A stretch of DNA of 40,011 nucleotides from CAZXNF01 sp050741255 (lineage in GTDB: Bacteria; Pseudomonadota; Gammaproteobacteria; Burkholderiales; SG8-41): positions 1-40,011 of the forward strand of contig JBOIEQ010000022.1 of assembly GCA_050741255.1 (NCBI GenBank), read 5' to 3'. Positions 24,079 to 31,822 of the stretch are shown here, in pieces (position 1 is the stretch's first letter; each line of letters opens with the position of its first letter). The position numbers and the translations under genes are program-made. The notes below the pieces were generated by a model, which was not told where the DNA came from, did no database searches, and saw nothing but the letters and a program-made list of their open reading frames with translations.

Positions 24079-24645
24079 ATGCACAAACCCGTCCGCCGCA
24101 TCGTTACCGGCCACGATACCACCGGCAAGGCCATCGTCATCGAAGACCGCACCGCGCCCACGGTGCGCACGGTCGAGTTGCGCGGCGGACTGACGATGAC
24201 GGAGCTGTGGATGACGGATGCGATGCCGGTGAAGATCGACGCGCCGGACCCGAGCGCACGGATGAAGACCCTGCAGCCGGTCACCAATGGCAACAACTTC
24301 CGCATCGTGCGCTTCCCGCCGGAGAAGACCTTCATCCACAACCTGACCGCCGACAAGGCGCGCGCGGCCTTCGGCGCGGTCGGTTCCGCGGAGGTGTCAC
24401 AGCACAGCGAGAACGTGCGCCACCCGCTGATGCACCGCACGCAGACGGTGGACTACGGCATCATTCTCGAAGGGGAGATCTGGCTGGTGCTGGATGACTC
24501 GGAAGTGCTGTGCAAACAGGGCGACGTCATCATCCAGCGCGGCACCAATCACGCGTGGAGCAACCGCTCGGACGCGGACTGCGCGGTGGCCTTCATCCTG
24601 ATCGACGGCGAATACGACCGCCCGCCGGGCGCGGCCGGGCACTGA
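24079..24645 (+). CDS. Cupin-domain protein, 188 aa
   Basis: This is a single C-terminal cupin barrel. Motif 1 is HPLMHRTQTVDYGIILEGEI (residues 115-134), with His119 and Asp125 as likely metal ligands. Motif 2 is GDVIIQRGTNHAWSN (148-162) with His158. The N-terminal 110 residues hold a second, degenerate beta-rich region. Small cupins of this kind often accompany catabolic genes as isomerases, oxygenases or sensors, and the chemistry is not predictable here. The ATG at 24079 follows a CAGGGAAGA site; the open frame reaches back to 23914 but passes through the promoter and hairpin. It ends 7 bases from convergent SBP 6. Confidence 0.85.
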   Translation: MHKPVRRIVTGHDTTGKAIVIEDRTAPTVRTVELRGGLTMTELWMTDAMPVKIDAPDPSARMKTLQPVTNGNNFRIVRFPPEKTFIHNLTADKARAAFGAVGSAEVSQHSENVRHPLMHRTQTVDYGIILEGEIWLVLDDSEVLCKQGDVIIQRGTNHAWSNRSDADCAVAFILIDGEYDRPPGAAGH

Positions 24646-24652
24646 ATGGCGC

Positions 24653-25654
24653 CTACTCCGCCTTGATGCCGGCGGCCCTGATCACCTTGTCCCACTTGGC
24701 GATCTCGGCCTTGAGGTAGGTCTCGAACGCCTCCGGCGGCGTGACGTAAATCTCGAGGCCCTGCGCCGTCAGCCGCTCATGTACCTGCGGCACCTTCAGG
24801 ACTTTTGCGGTGTCCGCGTGAATGCGGCCGACGATCGCCTTCGAGGTGCGCGCCGGCACCAGCATCCCGTACCAGGTCGCGTATTCGAAACCGGGCAGGC
24901 CCGCCTCGGCGATCGTGGGCAGGTCGGACGCGAGCGGCGAACGCCTGGCACTGCTCACGCCCAGCGCCTTGATCCTGCCGCCCTTCACGTGCGGCAGGAC
25001 GCTCGCCATGTTGGTCACGAGTATCTGCACCTCGCCCGCCAGCAGCGCGGCCGTGGCCTGGCCGGCGCTCTTGTACGGCACATGCAGGAAATCGACGCCG
25101 CCCTGATACTTGAACAATTCGCCGCCGAGGTGCGTCGCGCTGCCGGCGCCCGCGGAGCCGTAGGTCAGCTTGCCCGGCTGCGTTTTCGCGTAGGCGATGA
25201 GTTCCTTCAGGTTGTTCGCGGGCACCGAGGCATGGATCGCGAGAATGCTCGGCTGGCTCGCGATCAGCGTCACGCCGCTGAAATCGCGCCGGATATCGAA
25301 CGGCAGGTCCTTGTAGAGGGCGGGCGAAATCGCGATCGACGAGCTCGACACCAGCCACGTGTAACCGTCGGCCGGCGAAGCGGCGGCAATGCCGGTGCCG
25401 ATGATGCTGCCCGCGCCGGGCCGGTTGTCCACAACGACTGACTGGCCCCAGGATTCCGTGAGCGCGATCGCCACGATGCGGCCGACGATGTCGCTGCCGC
25501 CACCGGGCGCGAGCGGCACGATCATGCGGACCGGCTTGACGGGATAGTCGGCGCGGCTGGCGTGGGCGAGGCCCTGTGCCAAAGCTGATGCCGGCACCAC
25601 GCAACCCGCCCCCGCCAGCAGCAGCATCGCTGCCCGGTGTATCGCCCCCTGCAT
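24653..25654 (-). CDS. Bug/TctC TTT substrate-binding protein (SBP 6), 333 aa
   Basis: The ATG at 25654 has AGGAGA six bases upstream and begins a standard leader (HRAAMLLLAGAGCVVPASALAQG); the frame's extension to 25684 is ignored. YPVKPVRMIVPLAPGGGSD, VDNRPGAGSII, DGYTWLVSS and HVPYKSAGQATAALLAG are seen, so the cleft block has Ser-Ala-Gly instead of Gly-Gly-x-Pro. The C-terminus ends GIKAE. It lies 99 bases downstream of SBP 7 on the same strand, with no enzyme gene between: two receptors in a row. Confidence 0.9.
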   Translation of the reverse strand: MQGAIHRAAMLLLAGAGCVVPASALAQGLAHASRADYPVKPVRMIVPLAPGGGSDIVGRIVAIALTESWGQSVVVDNRPGAGSIIGTGIAAASPADGYTWLVSSSSIAISPALYKDLPFDIRRDFSGVTLIASQPSILAIHASVPANNLKELIAYAKTQPGKLTYGSAGAGSATHLGGELFKYQGGVDFLHVPYKSAGQATAALLAGEVQILVTNMASVLPHVKGGRIKALGVSSARRSPLASDLPTIAEAGLPGFEYATWYGMLVPARTSKAIVGRIHADTAKVLKVPQVHERLTAQGLEIYVTPPEAFETYLKAEIAKWDKVIRAAGIKAE

Positions 25655-25694
25655 GAAGTCTCCTGATCGGTACTGCGCCGCCACACCGGCGCTG

Positions 25695-25725
25695 AATGTT
25701 GCCGGGAAGTTACCGCAGCAACATT
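25695..25725. promoter_or_regulatory. Inverted repeat upstream of SBP 6
   Basis: AATGTTGC and GCAACATT form perfect 8-base arms around a 15-base centre in the gap between SBP 7 and SBP 6. It could be a regulator site for SBP 6 or an RNA hairpin between the two genes. No regulator gene is adjacent. Confidence 0.4.
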
Positions 25726-25753
25726 GCGGTTTCTTTACAAAACGCCGTCGCCG

Positions 25754-26731
25754 TCAATCCAGCGTCAGATTCAGCGCCCTGATGAGCTTGCCCCATTTCA
25801 CCATTTCGGCCTTGCGGTAGCGCTCGAATTGCTCAGGGGTGTCGCCCACCGGCTCGGCGCCCAGCGCGATCAGCCGCTCGCGCACCTCAGGCAGGCCGAG
25901 GATGCGCACGATCTCGCCGTTCAGCTTGTCGATCACCGCCTTGGGTGTCTTCGCGGGTGCGGCAAAACCGAACCAGCCGACCGCCTCGTAGCCCGGCAGC
26001 CCGGCCTCCGCGATCGTCGGCACGTCGGGCAGCTGCGCCGAGCGCTTCAGGGTCGTCACGCCGAGCGGCCGCAGCCTGGCGGCCTTGATCTGCGGCAGCG
26101 CGGTCAGCGTCGCGTCGAACATCACCTGCACCTGGCCACCGATCATATCGAGATGCGCGAGCGGGCTGGCCTTGTAGGCGATGTGCTCCATGTCGATGCC
26201 CGCCATCGACTTGAACAGTTCGCCCGAGAGATGGATGCTGCCGCCGGCGCCCGAGGACGCGTAGGTGAGCTTGTTCGGATTGGCCTTGCCGTAGGCGATC
26301 AGTTCCTTGACCGACTTCACCGGCAGCGATGGCGTCACGATCAGCACGTTGGTCGTTTTCACCATCAGCGTAATCGGGGCGAAAGCGGTGGCGGTGTCGT
26401 AGGGCATCTGCTTGTAGAGGCTGGCGTTGATGGCCAGCACGCTCGCCGCGCCCAGCACGATGCTGTACCCGTCCGGCGGCGCCTTCGCCACGAGATCGGC
26501 GCCGATGTTGCCGCCGGCGCCCGGCCGGTTGTCCACGATGACCTGCTGACCCCAGGCCTCACTCATGCGGGTGGCGACGGTGCGGGCGAGAATATCGGAA
26601 TTGCTGCCGGCCGCGAACGGCACGACCATGCGGATCGGCCGGTTCGGATAGGTCGGTGCAGTGTCCGCCGCCTGCCCAGCGGACACACAACCCAGGGACA
26701 GCAGTCCCGCCGCCTGCATCCATCGTTTCAT
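25754..26731 (-). CDS. Bug/TctC TTT substrate-binding protein (SBP 7), 325 aa
   Basis: The start is the ATG at 26731, where the leader KRWMQAAGLLSLGCVSAGQA begins; the longer frame to 26818 crosses the divergent promoter region. The ribosome-binding site is a weak TGGGG. Lobe motifs are PNRPIRMVVPFAAGSNSDILAR, VDNRPGAGGNIG, PDGYSIVLG and HIAYKASPLAHLDMIGG, so both the Gly-rich loop (AAGSNSD) and the cleft block (IAYKASP) depart from consensus. It is transcribed divergently from the N-formylglutamate-amidohydrolase-like gene 1, with an 85-base shared control region. Confidence 0.9.
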   Translation of the reverse strand: MKRWMQAAGLLSLGCVSAGQAADTAPTYPNRPIRMVVPFAAGSNSDILARTVATRMSEAWGQQVIVDNRPGAGGNIGADLVAKAPPDGYSIVLGAASVLAINASLYKQMPYDTATAFAPITLMVKTTNVLIVTPSLPVKSVKELIAYGKANPNKLTYASSGAGGSIHLSGELFKSMAGIDMEHIAYKASPLAHLDMIGGQVQVMFDATLTALPQIKAARLRPLGVTTLKRSAQLPDVPTIAEAGLPGYEAVGWFGFAAPAKTPKAVIDKLNGEIVRILGLPEVRERLIALGAEPVGDTPEQFERYRKAEMVKWGKLIRALNLTLD

Positions 26732-26758
26732 ATTCGCCCCAGTTGTTTTGACGCCGCG

Positions 26759-26787
26759 TTGACAAGCCCTACGCCGAGGCATATTAA
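26759..26787 (+). promoter_or_regulatory. Sigma-70 promoter of the amidohydrolase-SBP-amidohydrolase cassette
   Basis: TTGACA at 26759-26764 and TATTAA at 26782-26787 are spaced by exactly 17 bases. The predicted start near 26795 is about 22 bases before the ATG at 26817. This is the best-matching promoter in the window. Confidence 0.7.
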
Positions 26788-26816
26788 CGAATTGTCGAAC
26801 CCCGTAGAGACCCTGC

Positions 26817-27677
26817 ATGATTCACGCCCACCCCGGACTGTTTTTGCGTTACGAGCCGACGGCAACGCCCGCTCCGCTCCTTGTGGACGTGTCGCGCAGC
26901 GGCCGCGAATATCCCCCGGAATACCGCTCGCCGCTGCCGTTCACCACCGTGCACGACAACGTCTCCATGTACGTGGAGGACCTGTGGGCCGGCGCGCCGG
27001 CCGCCGGCGGCACATTGCTCTACGCCTGCTTTCCGAACACCTGGGTGGATGTGAACCGCAACGAAGCGGACATGGATCCGGCCGTCGTCGACGGCAACTG
27101 GCCGCATCCGCTCAAGCCCACCGCGCGCACGCTGGAAGGCCTCGGCCTCATCAAGACGAAGTCCCGCTACGGCGAGCCCTTCCAAGAACGCAAGCTGGCC
27201 GTGGCGGAGATCGAAGAGCGACTCGCGCTGTATTACCGGCCCTACCACGCCGAACTCAAGCGCATCGCCGATGACCTTTATGCGCGCTTCGGCGTGCTCC
27301 GCCAGATTTCCTGCCACTGCATGTCCGCGGTCGGTGCGCCCACGCACCCGGATGCCGGCAAGCCGCGCGCCGACTTCTGCGTGAGCGACTTGAAGGGCAA
27401 GACGTCCTCGCCCGCGTTCATGGCGCTCATTGCCGACACCCTGAAGGGCATGGGCTACAGCGTCAGCATCAACGAACCCTACGTCGGCAACGAACTGATC
27501 GCCCGCCACGGCCAACCGTCGCGCGGCGCGGACAGCGTGCAGGTAGAGATCAACAAGAAGCTCTTCATGGACACCAAGACCTTCCGTGCCACCGACGGCC
27601 TCGCCAAAGTGAAAGCCGACCTCGACCGCCTGCTGGCCGCTGTCGCCGCCGACACCCGCAGGCTCTGCAAGCGCTGA
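26817..27677 (+). CDS. N-formylglutamate amidohydrolase family protein 1, 286 aa
   Basis: This is a cytoplasmic hydrolase of the HutG-type N-formylglutamate amidohydrolase family, which cleaves N-acyl amino acids. Seen are LLVDVSRSGREYP (residues 21-33; typical members have SPHSGxxYP, so the His is Arg27 here), VHDNVSMYVEDLW, the signature WVDVNRNEADMDP (76-88), KTKSRYGEPF, and ISCHCMSAVGAP (165-176) for the usual HSMP. The C-terminus has VEINKKLFMD. The start is ATG with a short leader. It precedes SBP 8 by 16 bases and is repeated as a paralogue after it. No histidine-degradation genes are near, so the substrate is probably another N-acyl or amide compound. Confidence 0.85.
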   Translation: MIHAHPGLFLRYEPTATPAPLLVDVSRSGREYPPEYRSPLPFTTVHDNVSMYVEDLWAGAPAAGGTLLYACFPNTWVDVNRNEADMDPAVVDGNWPHPLKPTARTLEGLGLIKTKSRYGEPFQERKLAVAEIEERLALYYRPYHAELKRIADDLYARFGVLRQISCHCMSAVGAPTHPDAGKPRADFCVSDLKGKTSSPAFMALIADTLKGMGYSVSINEPYVGNELIARHGQPSRGADSVQVEINKKLFMDTKTFRATDGLAKVKADLDRLLAAVAADTRRLCKR

Positions 27678-27693
27678 CCCTACCGAGGACGCC

Positions 27694-28689
27694 ATGATGA
27701 ACATTCGTCCCTTCTGCGCCCTCTGCGGCATCCTGCTCGCGCTGGCCACCGGCGCGCACGCGCAAACCGCTTCGACAGGCTCAGGGCAGGCCTGGCCGGA
27801 CAAGCCGATCCGCCTCGTCATGCCCTTCCCGCCCGGCGGCGCGTCCGAAGGCGTGGCCCGCCCGATCACGCAGAAGGCCGGCACGGCGCTCGGCCAGAAC
27901 ATCATCCTCGACCCGCGCCCGGGCGCCTCCGGCGCGATCGCCGCGGAACTCGTCGCCAAGAGCCCGCCCGACGGCTACACGCTGCTGATGGCGACGAGTG
28001 CGCTGTTCTCCATCCTGCCGGGGCTCAGTCCGAACCTGCCGTACGACCCCGTGAAGAGTTACGCGCCGGTGTCGCGCTTCGTCACGCTCAACAACGTGCT
28101 GGTCGTGCATCCCAGCCTGCCCGTCGGCAACGTGAAGGAACTGATCGCGCTCGCCAAACGCCGGCCGGGGCAGCTGAACTACGCCTCGGCGGGCAACGGC
28201 AGCACCTTCCATCTCGCCGGCGAGATGTTCAAATCGATGGCGAAGATCGACCTCGTGCACGTGCCGTACAAGGGCGGCGCACCCGCGCAGATCGACCTGA
28301 TCGCCGGCCAGGTGCAGGTGCTGTTCGATTCTCTGTCCACCGGCCTCGTGCCGATCCGCGCCGGCCGCGTGAAAGTGCTGGCGGTGACGACCCGCCAGCG
28401 CTCGCCCGTGCTGCCGGAAGTGCCTACCGTGGCCGAATCGGCGCTGCCGGGCTTCGAGGTGTCCGGGTGGTTTGGCGTGGTCGCCCCCGCCGGCACGCCG
28501 CCGGCGGTGGTGACGAAGCTCAACGCCGAAATCGTGCGCGCGCTGGCCGCGCCCGATGTCCGCGAACGCCTGCTCGGCATGGGGCATGAGGTGTCCGGCA
28601 ATACGCCGGCCGAATTCGCGGCGTTCATCAGCGGAGAACTGGCGAAGTATTCGAAGGTGATCAAGGACAACCACATCCGGGCCGACTGA
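27694..28689 (+). CDS. Bug/TctC TTT substrate-binding protein (SBP 8), 331 aa
   Basis: Sandwiched between two amidohydrolase paralogues, this receptor probably binds their substrate. The leader ends near AHAQ (residue 24); the next residues TASTGSGQAW are encoded by an in-frame dispersed-type repeat and are absent from other SBPs here. After them come PDKPIRLVMPFPPGGASEGVAR (a Glu in the usual Asp position), DPRPGASGAI where others have DNRPG, PDGYTLLMA and HVPYKGGAPAQIDLIAG. The start is the first ATG of ATGATG after GAGGA. The downstream gene starts 6 bases after the stop. Confidence 0.92.
   Translation: MMNIRPFCALCGILLALATGAHAQTASTGSGQAWPDKPIRLVMPFPPGGASEGVARPITQKAGTALGQNIILDPRPGASGAIAAELVAKSPPDGYTLLMATSALFSILPGLSPNLPYDPVKSYAPVSRFVTLNNVLVVHPSLPVGNVKELIALAKRRPGQLNYASAGNGSTFHLAGEMFKSMAKIDLVHVPYKGGAPAQIDLIAGQVQVLFDSLSTGLVPIRAGRVKVLAVTTRQRSPVLPEVPTVAESALPGFEVSGWFGVVAPAGTPPAVVTKLNAEIVRALAAPDVRERLLGMGHEVSGNTPAEFAAFISGELAKYSKVIKDNHIRAD
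27771..27790. repeat. Dispersed-type repeat TTCGACAGGCTCAGGGCAGG inside SBP 8
   Basis: The 20-mer matches a short repeat I recognise as scattered through many environmental proteobacterial genomes, where its reverse frame yields the tell-tale peptide ACPEPVE. Here that reverse frame indeed reads ACPEPVEAV. It lies in frame just after the signal-peptide cleavage region and adds about eight residues. Confidence 0.7.
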
Positions 28690-28694
28690 CCGCC

Positions 28695-29564
28695 ATGCCC
28701 GCCACGATCCACGCCGAACCCGGCCTCTACCTGCGCTTCGAGCCCGAGGGAACCCCCGTTCCCCTGTTCGTCGACGTTTCCAAGAGCGGCCTCGAGTATC
28801 CGAAGGAATTCCGCTCGCCGGTCTCGTTCACCGCGGTGCACGACAACGCGTCCATGCACGTGGAGAGCCTGTTCGCGGATGCGCCGCGCTATGGCGCCAC
28901 CCTCCTGCGCTGCGTGTTCGCGACCTTCTTCATCGACATCAACCGGCACGAACTCGACCTCGACCCCGCCGCCATCGACGGCGAGTGGCCCGTGCCGCTG
29001 CAGCCGCACGTACGCACGCTCAAGGGCCTGGGACTCATCAAGACCAAGTCGCGCTACGGCGAGCCGCTGCAGGAGCGCAAGCTCACGGTGGCCGAGGTGG
29101 AGGAGCGCCTCGCCCGCTACTACCGGCCCTTCCACCGCGAGATGAAGCGCATCGTGGACGATCTGCATGGCCGCTTCGGCGTGCTGCGGCACCTGTCCGG
29201 CCACTGCATGTCGGCGATGGGCGCGCCAACCCACCTCGACGCCGGCAAGCCGCGCGCCGATTTCTGCATCAGCGACCTGAACGGCACCGCATCGTCGCGC
29301 GAGTTCGTGGATCTCCTGGTGACGACACTGCGCGGCTATGGCTACAGCGTGGCGATCAACGACCCGTACGTCGGCAACGAACTGATCCGCCGCTACGGCG
29401 ATCCGGCGCGCGGCATCGACAGCATCCACTTCGAGGTCAACAAGAAGCTCTACATGGACGTCGACACGTTCCGCAAGACCGCGGGGTTTGCCAGGATCAA
29501 GAGCGACATCAACCGGCTGCTGGAGGTCGTGCGCGCGGACACCCTGGCCCGCGTGGCCCGCTAG
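28695..29564 (+). CDS. N-formylglutamate amidohydrolase family protein 2, 289 aa
   Basis: Paralogue of the gene at 26817, well over half identical by eye: LFVDVSKSGLEYP (Lys in the position of the family His), VHDNASMHVESLF, FIDINRHELDLDP, IKTKSRYGEPLQERKL, LSGHCMSAMGAPTH, NDPYVGNELIRRYG and FEVNKKLYMDVDTF. The two proteins keep the same motifs, so both are probably active and differ in substrate or form a heteromer. The start is ATG, 6 bases after the SBP 8 stop and without a clear Shine-Dalgarno sequence, so translation may depend on the upstream gene. A hairpin follows its stop. Confidence 0.85.
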   Translation: MPATIHAEPGLYLRFEPEGTPVPLFVDVSKSGLEYPKEFRSPVSFTAVHDNASMHVESLFADAPRYGATLLRCVFATFFIDINRHELDLDPAAIDGEWPVPLQPHVRTLKGLGLIKTKSRYGEPLQERKLTVAEVEERLARYYRPFHREMKRIVDDLHGRFGVLRHLSGHCMSAMGAPTHLDAGKPRADFCISDLNGTASSREFVDLLVTTLRGYGYSVAINDPYVGNELIRRYGDPARGIDSIHFEVNKKLYMDVDTFRKTAGFARIKSDINRLLEVVRADTLARVAR

Positions 29565-29582
29565 CTAGTCGGCCTTCGCGCG

Positions 29583-29630
29583 AGACGCGCCCCTGTCTGC
29601 GCACGCTCATGGACGGGTGCAGGGGCGTCT
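29583..29630. terminator. Bidirectional hairpin between convergent genes
   Basis: AGAC-(GC)-GCCCCTG at 29583-29595 pairs with CAGGGGC-GTCT at 29620-29630: an 11-base-pair stem with a 2-base bulge and a 24-base loop. It lies between the amidohydrolase 2 stop and the SBP 9 stop, where a shared terminator is expected. There is no U-run. Confidence 0.45.
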
Positions 29631-29690
29631 TCGAAGCGGCCTCGGGATGGGTATGGGCTGAGGCTGCAAGGGGGCCGCACGCGACGACGG

Positions 29691-30680
29691 TCAGTCCGAC
29701 ACACGGATATCCGCCGCCACGACCACCTTGCGCCAGCGCTCGACGTCCGCCCGCAGCTCGTCGCGGAACCTCGACGGCGCCCCTCCCACGGGATCGACGC
29801 CCGCGCTCGTGAGCCGCGCCTTCATGTCTGCGGACTGCAACAGCTTGCCGACTTCGCGATTCCAAAGCTCGACGATTGCAGGCGGAAGCCCCTTCGGCCC
29901 CCAGATGCCGTAAAGCAGCGGCGCATAGTACCCGGGCACTACCTCCGAGATCGGCGGCACGTCGGGGAGCGCGCTCGAACGCTCCTTCGACGTGATGCCC
30001 AGGGCACGCAGGCGCCCCGACCGGACGTGCACCGCGGTCGAGGGTGTGCTGCCGATGATCACCTGGAGCTGGCCGCCGAGGAGGTCGTTCAGTGCCGGCC
30101 CCGTACCCTTGTAGGCGACGTGGATCATGCGCGTGCCGGCCATCAGGTCGAATAGCGCCGTAACGAGGTGCGAGAATCCGCCTGTCCCACCACTGCCGTA
30201 ATTGAGCTTGCCGGGGTTCGCGCGGGCGTAATCGATCAACTCGCGGGTCGACTTCGCGGCCACCGATGGGTGCACGACGAGGATCGAGCTCGCTTCGCCG
30301 ACCATCACGATCGGCGCGATATCGTCCACCGGGTGGTAGGGCAGCTTCCGGAGCGCTGCCATGGTCGTGTAGGCGCCGGAGACGAACGCGAGCGTGTGTC
30401 CGTCCGGGGTGGCGCGCACCGCGGTCTCGGAGCCGACCAGGCCGCCGCCGCCGGCACGATTGTCGACCACGACCGGCTGCTGAAACACCTCACCGAAGCG
30501 CAGGGAGACCACCCGGGCAAGCACGTCGGCGCCGCCGCCGGGCGCGTAGGGTACGATCATGCGGATCGGCTTGGACGGATAGCCGGCGGGTACCTGGGCG
30601 CTCGCGATCAGCGGAACAGGGCCGCAGAGGAGCACCGCCGCCACCCCGGATCGAACCGCGCATGCCGTCACCGTACCCAT
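29691..30680 (-). CDS. Bug/TctC TTT substrate-binding protein (SBP 9), 329 aa
   Basis: Last gene of the 29691-35447 minus-strand run. ATG start with GGCAGGAACG just upstream; leader cleaved near IASAQ. PSKPIRMIVPYAPGGGADVLAR and VDNRAGGGGLVG are normal, PDGHTLAFVSG replaces PDGYTLL, and the cleft block is HVAYKGTGPALNDLLGG. In the C-terminal lobe YGIWGPKGLPP replaces the common WxGxxAPAGTP, so this is a divergent member. The 88-base gap to SBP 10 upstream shows no enzyme gene and no evident promoter. Confidence 0.9.
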   Translation of the reverse strand: MGTVTACAVRSGVAAVLLCGPVPLIASAQVPAGYPSKPIRMIVPYAPGGGADVLARVVSLRFGEVFQQPVVVDNRAGGGGLVGSETAVRATPDGHTLAFVSGAYTTMAALRKLPYHPVDDIAPIVMVGEASSILVVHPSVAAKSTRELIDYARANPGKLNYGSGGTGGFSHLVTALFDLMAGTRMIHVAYKGTGPALNDLLGGQLQVIIGSTPSTAVHVRSGRLRALGITSKERSSALPDVPPISEVVPGYYAPLLYGIWGPKGLPPAIVELWNREVGKLLQSADMKARLTSAGVDPVGGAPSRFRDELRADVERWRKVVVAADIRVSD

Positions 30681-30768
30681 CGTTCCTGCCCCCCCTGAAT
30701 CCCGAATGTCGATCGCGCCGCCGAAGGACGCACCGTTCGGGCAAGATGCAAGCGGTAAGCCCTGCCGC

Positions 30769-31737
30769 TCAGTCCGCCTTCGCGCCGGACGCCTTGACCA
30801 CCTTCGCCCACTTCACCACGTCCTCCTGCACGAGTTTCGTGAAGGCTTCAGGCGTGAGCGCATAGGCTTCCGCGCCCTGCGCGAGGAACAGGTCCTGCAC
30901 GTCTTTCGCCTTGACGATGCCGACCACGTCGGCGTTGATCTTCTGCACGATCTCGCGCGGCGTGCCGGCGGGCGCGAACAGACCGTACCACGCCACCGCC
31001 ACGTAGCCCGGCAATCCGGATTCGGCGACCGTCGGGTATTCGGGCGCAGAGGGAAAGCGCTTCGCGCTGGTGACCGCGATGCCGCGCAGCCGGCCTTCTT
31101 TCACCAGCGGCAGCGAGGACACGATGGTGGCGAACGAGGTGGCCACCTCCCCCGCCATCACCGACGGCATCGCCTGCGCACCGCCCTTGAAAGGGACATG
31201 CAGCATGCTGATCTTCGCCATGCTGGTGAACAGCGCACCGCTCAGGTACAGGAAGTTGCCGGAGGACGCGTACGACAGCTCGCCCGGTCGTGCCTTCGCC
31301 AGCGCGATCAGTTCCTTCACGTTCTTCGCCGGTACCGACGGATGCGCGACGATCATGTTGGGCAACAGCGCCGCCGGCGTGATTGCGGCGAAGTCCTTGA
31401 CCGGGTCGTAGGACGGCTTGGCGTAGAGACTGGCGTTGATGGCGTGCGTGCCCGTGGTGCCCATCACCAGCGTGTAGCCGTCGGGCGGCGCCTTCGCCGC
31501 CTGTTCCGAGCCGAGCACGCCGCCCGCACCCGCGCGGTTATCCACGACGGCGACCTGGCGCTTGTACTGGTCGTTCATCTTCTGGGCAACGACGCGGGTC
31601 ACGACGTCGGTAGCCCCGCCCGGCGGGAAGGGGACGATCATGCGAATGGGTTTGGAGGGGAAGGGCTCGGCGGCAAAGGCGGAACCTGCCCACCAGATGA
31701 AAGCAGCGAGACCAGCAGGGCATGCAAGACGTTGCAC
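30769..31737 (-). CDS. Bug/TctC TTT substrate-binding protein (SBP 10), 322 aa
   Basis: A GTG start at 31737 is proposed because AAGGAG lies seven bases before it and the leader (QRLACPAGLAAFIWWAGSAFA) begins there; the longer frame to 31821 adds a basic stretch with no signal-peptide shape. FPSKPIRMIVPFPPGGATDVVTR and HVPFKGGAQAMPSVMAGE are seen, with Phe for the usual Tyr of the cleft block. VVDNRAGAGGVLG and PDGYTLVMG are kept. It ends GAKAD. It lies 85 bases after the stop of SBP 11, so two receptors are again adjacent. Confidence 0.88.
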   Translation of the reverse strand: MQRLACPAGLAAFIWWAGSAFAAEPFPSKPIRMIVPFPPGGATDVVTRVVAQKMNDQYKRQVAVVDNRAGAGGVLGSEQAAKAPPDGYTLVMGTTGTHAINASLYAKPSYDPVKDFAAITPAALLPNMIVAHPSVPAKNVKELIALAKARPGELSYASSGNFLYLSGALFTSMAKISMLHVPFKGGAQAMPSVMAGEVATSFATIVSSLPLVKEGRLRGIAVTSAKRFPSAPEYPTVAESGLPGYVAVAWYGLFAPAGTPREIVQKINADVVGIVKAKDVQDLFLAQGAEAYALTPEAFTKLVQEDVVKWAKVVKASGAKAD

Positions 31738-31822
31738 GGGAAGACTCCTTGTAGGGTGAAGCCTGAGTGCTAGCAAAAGGCGTGCCGCTTGCGTCCGCGA
31801 GCAGCGAAGCGGGCTGGCCACT

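Noticed and set aside
26817..29564. Assignment of the two amidohydrolases as hutG
   Set aside because: No hutH, hutU or hutI genes are present and the first motif is altered.
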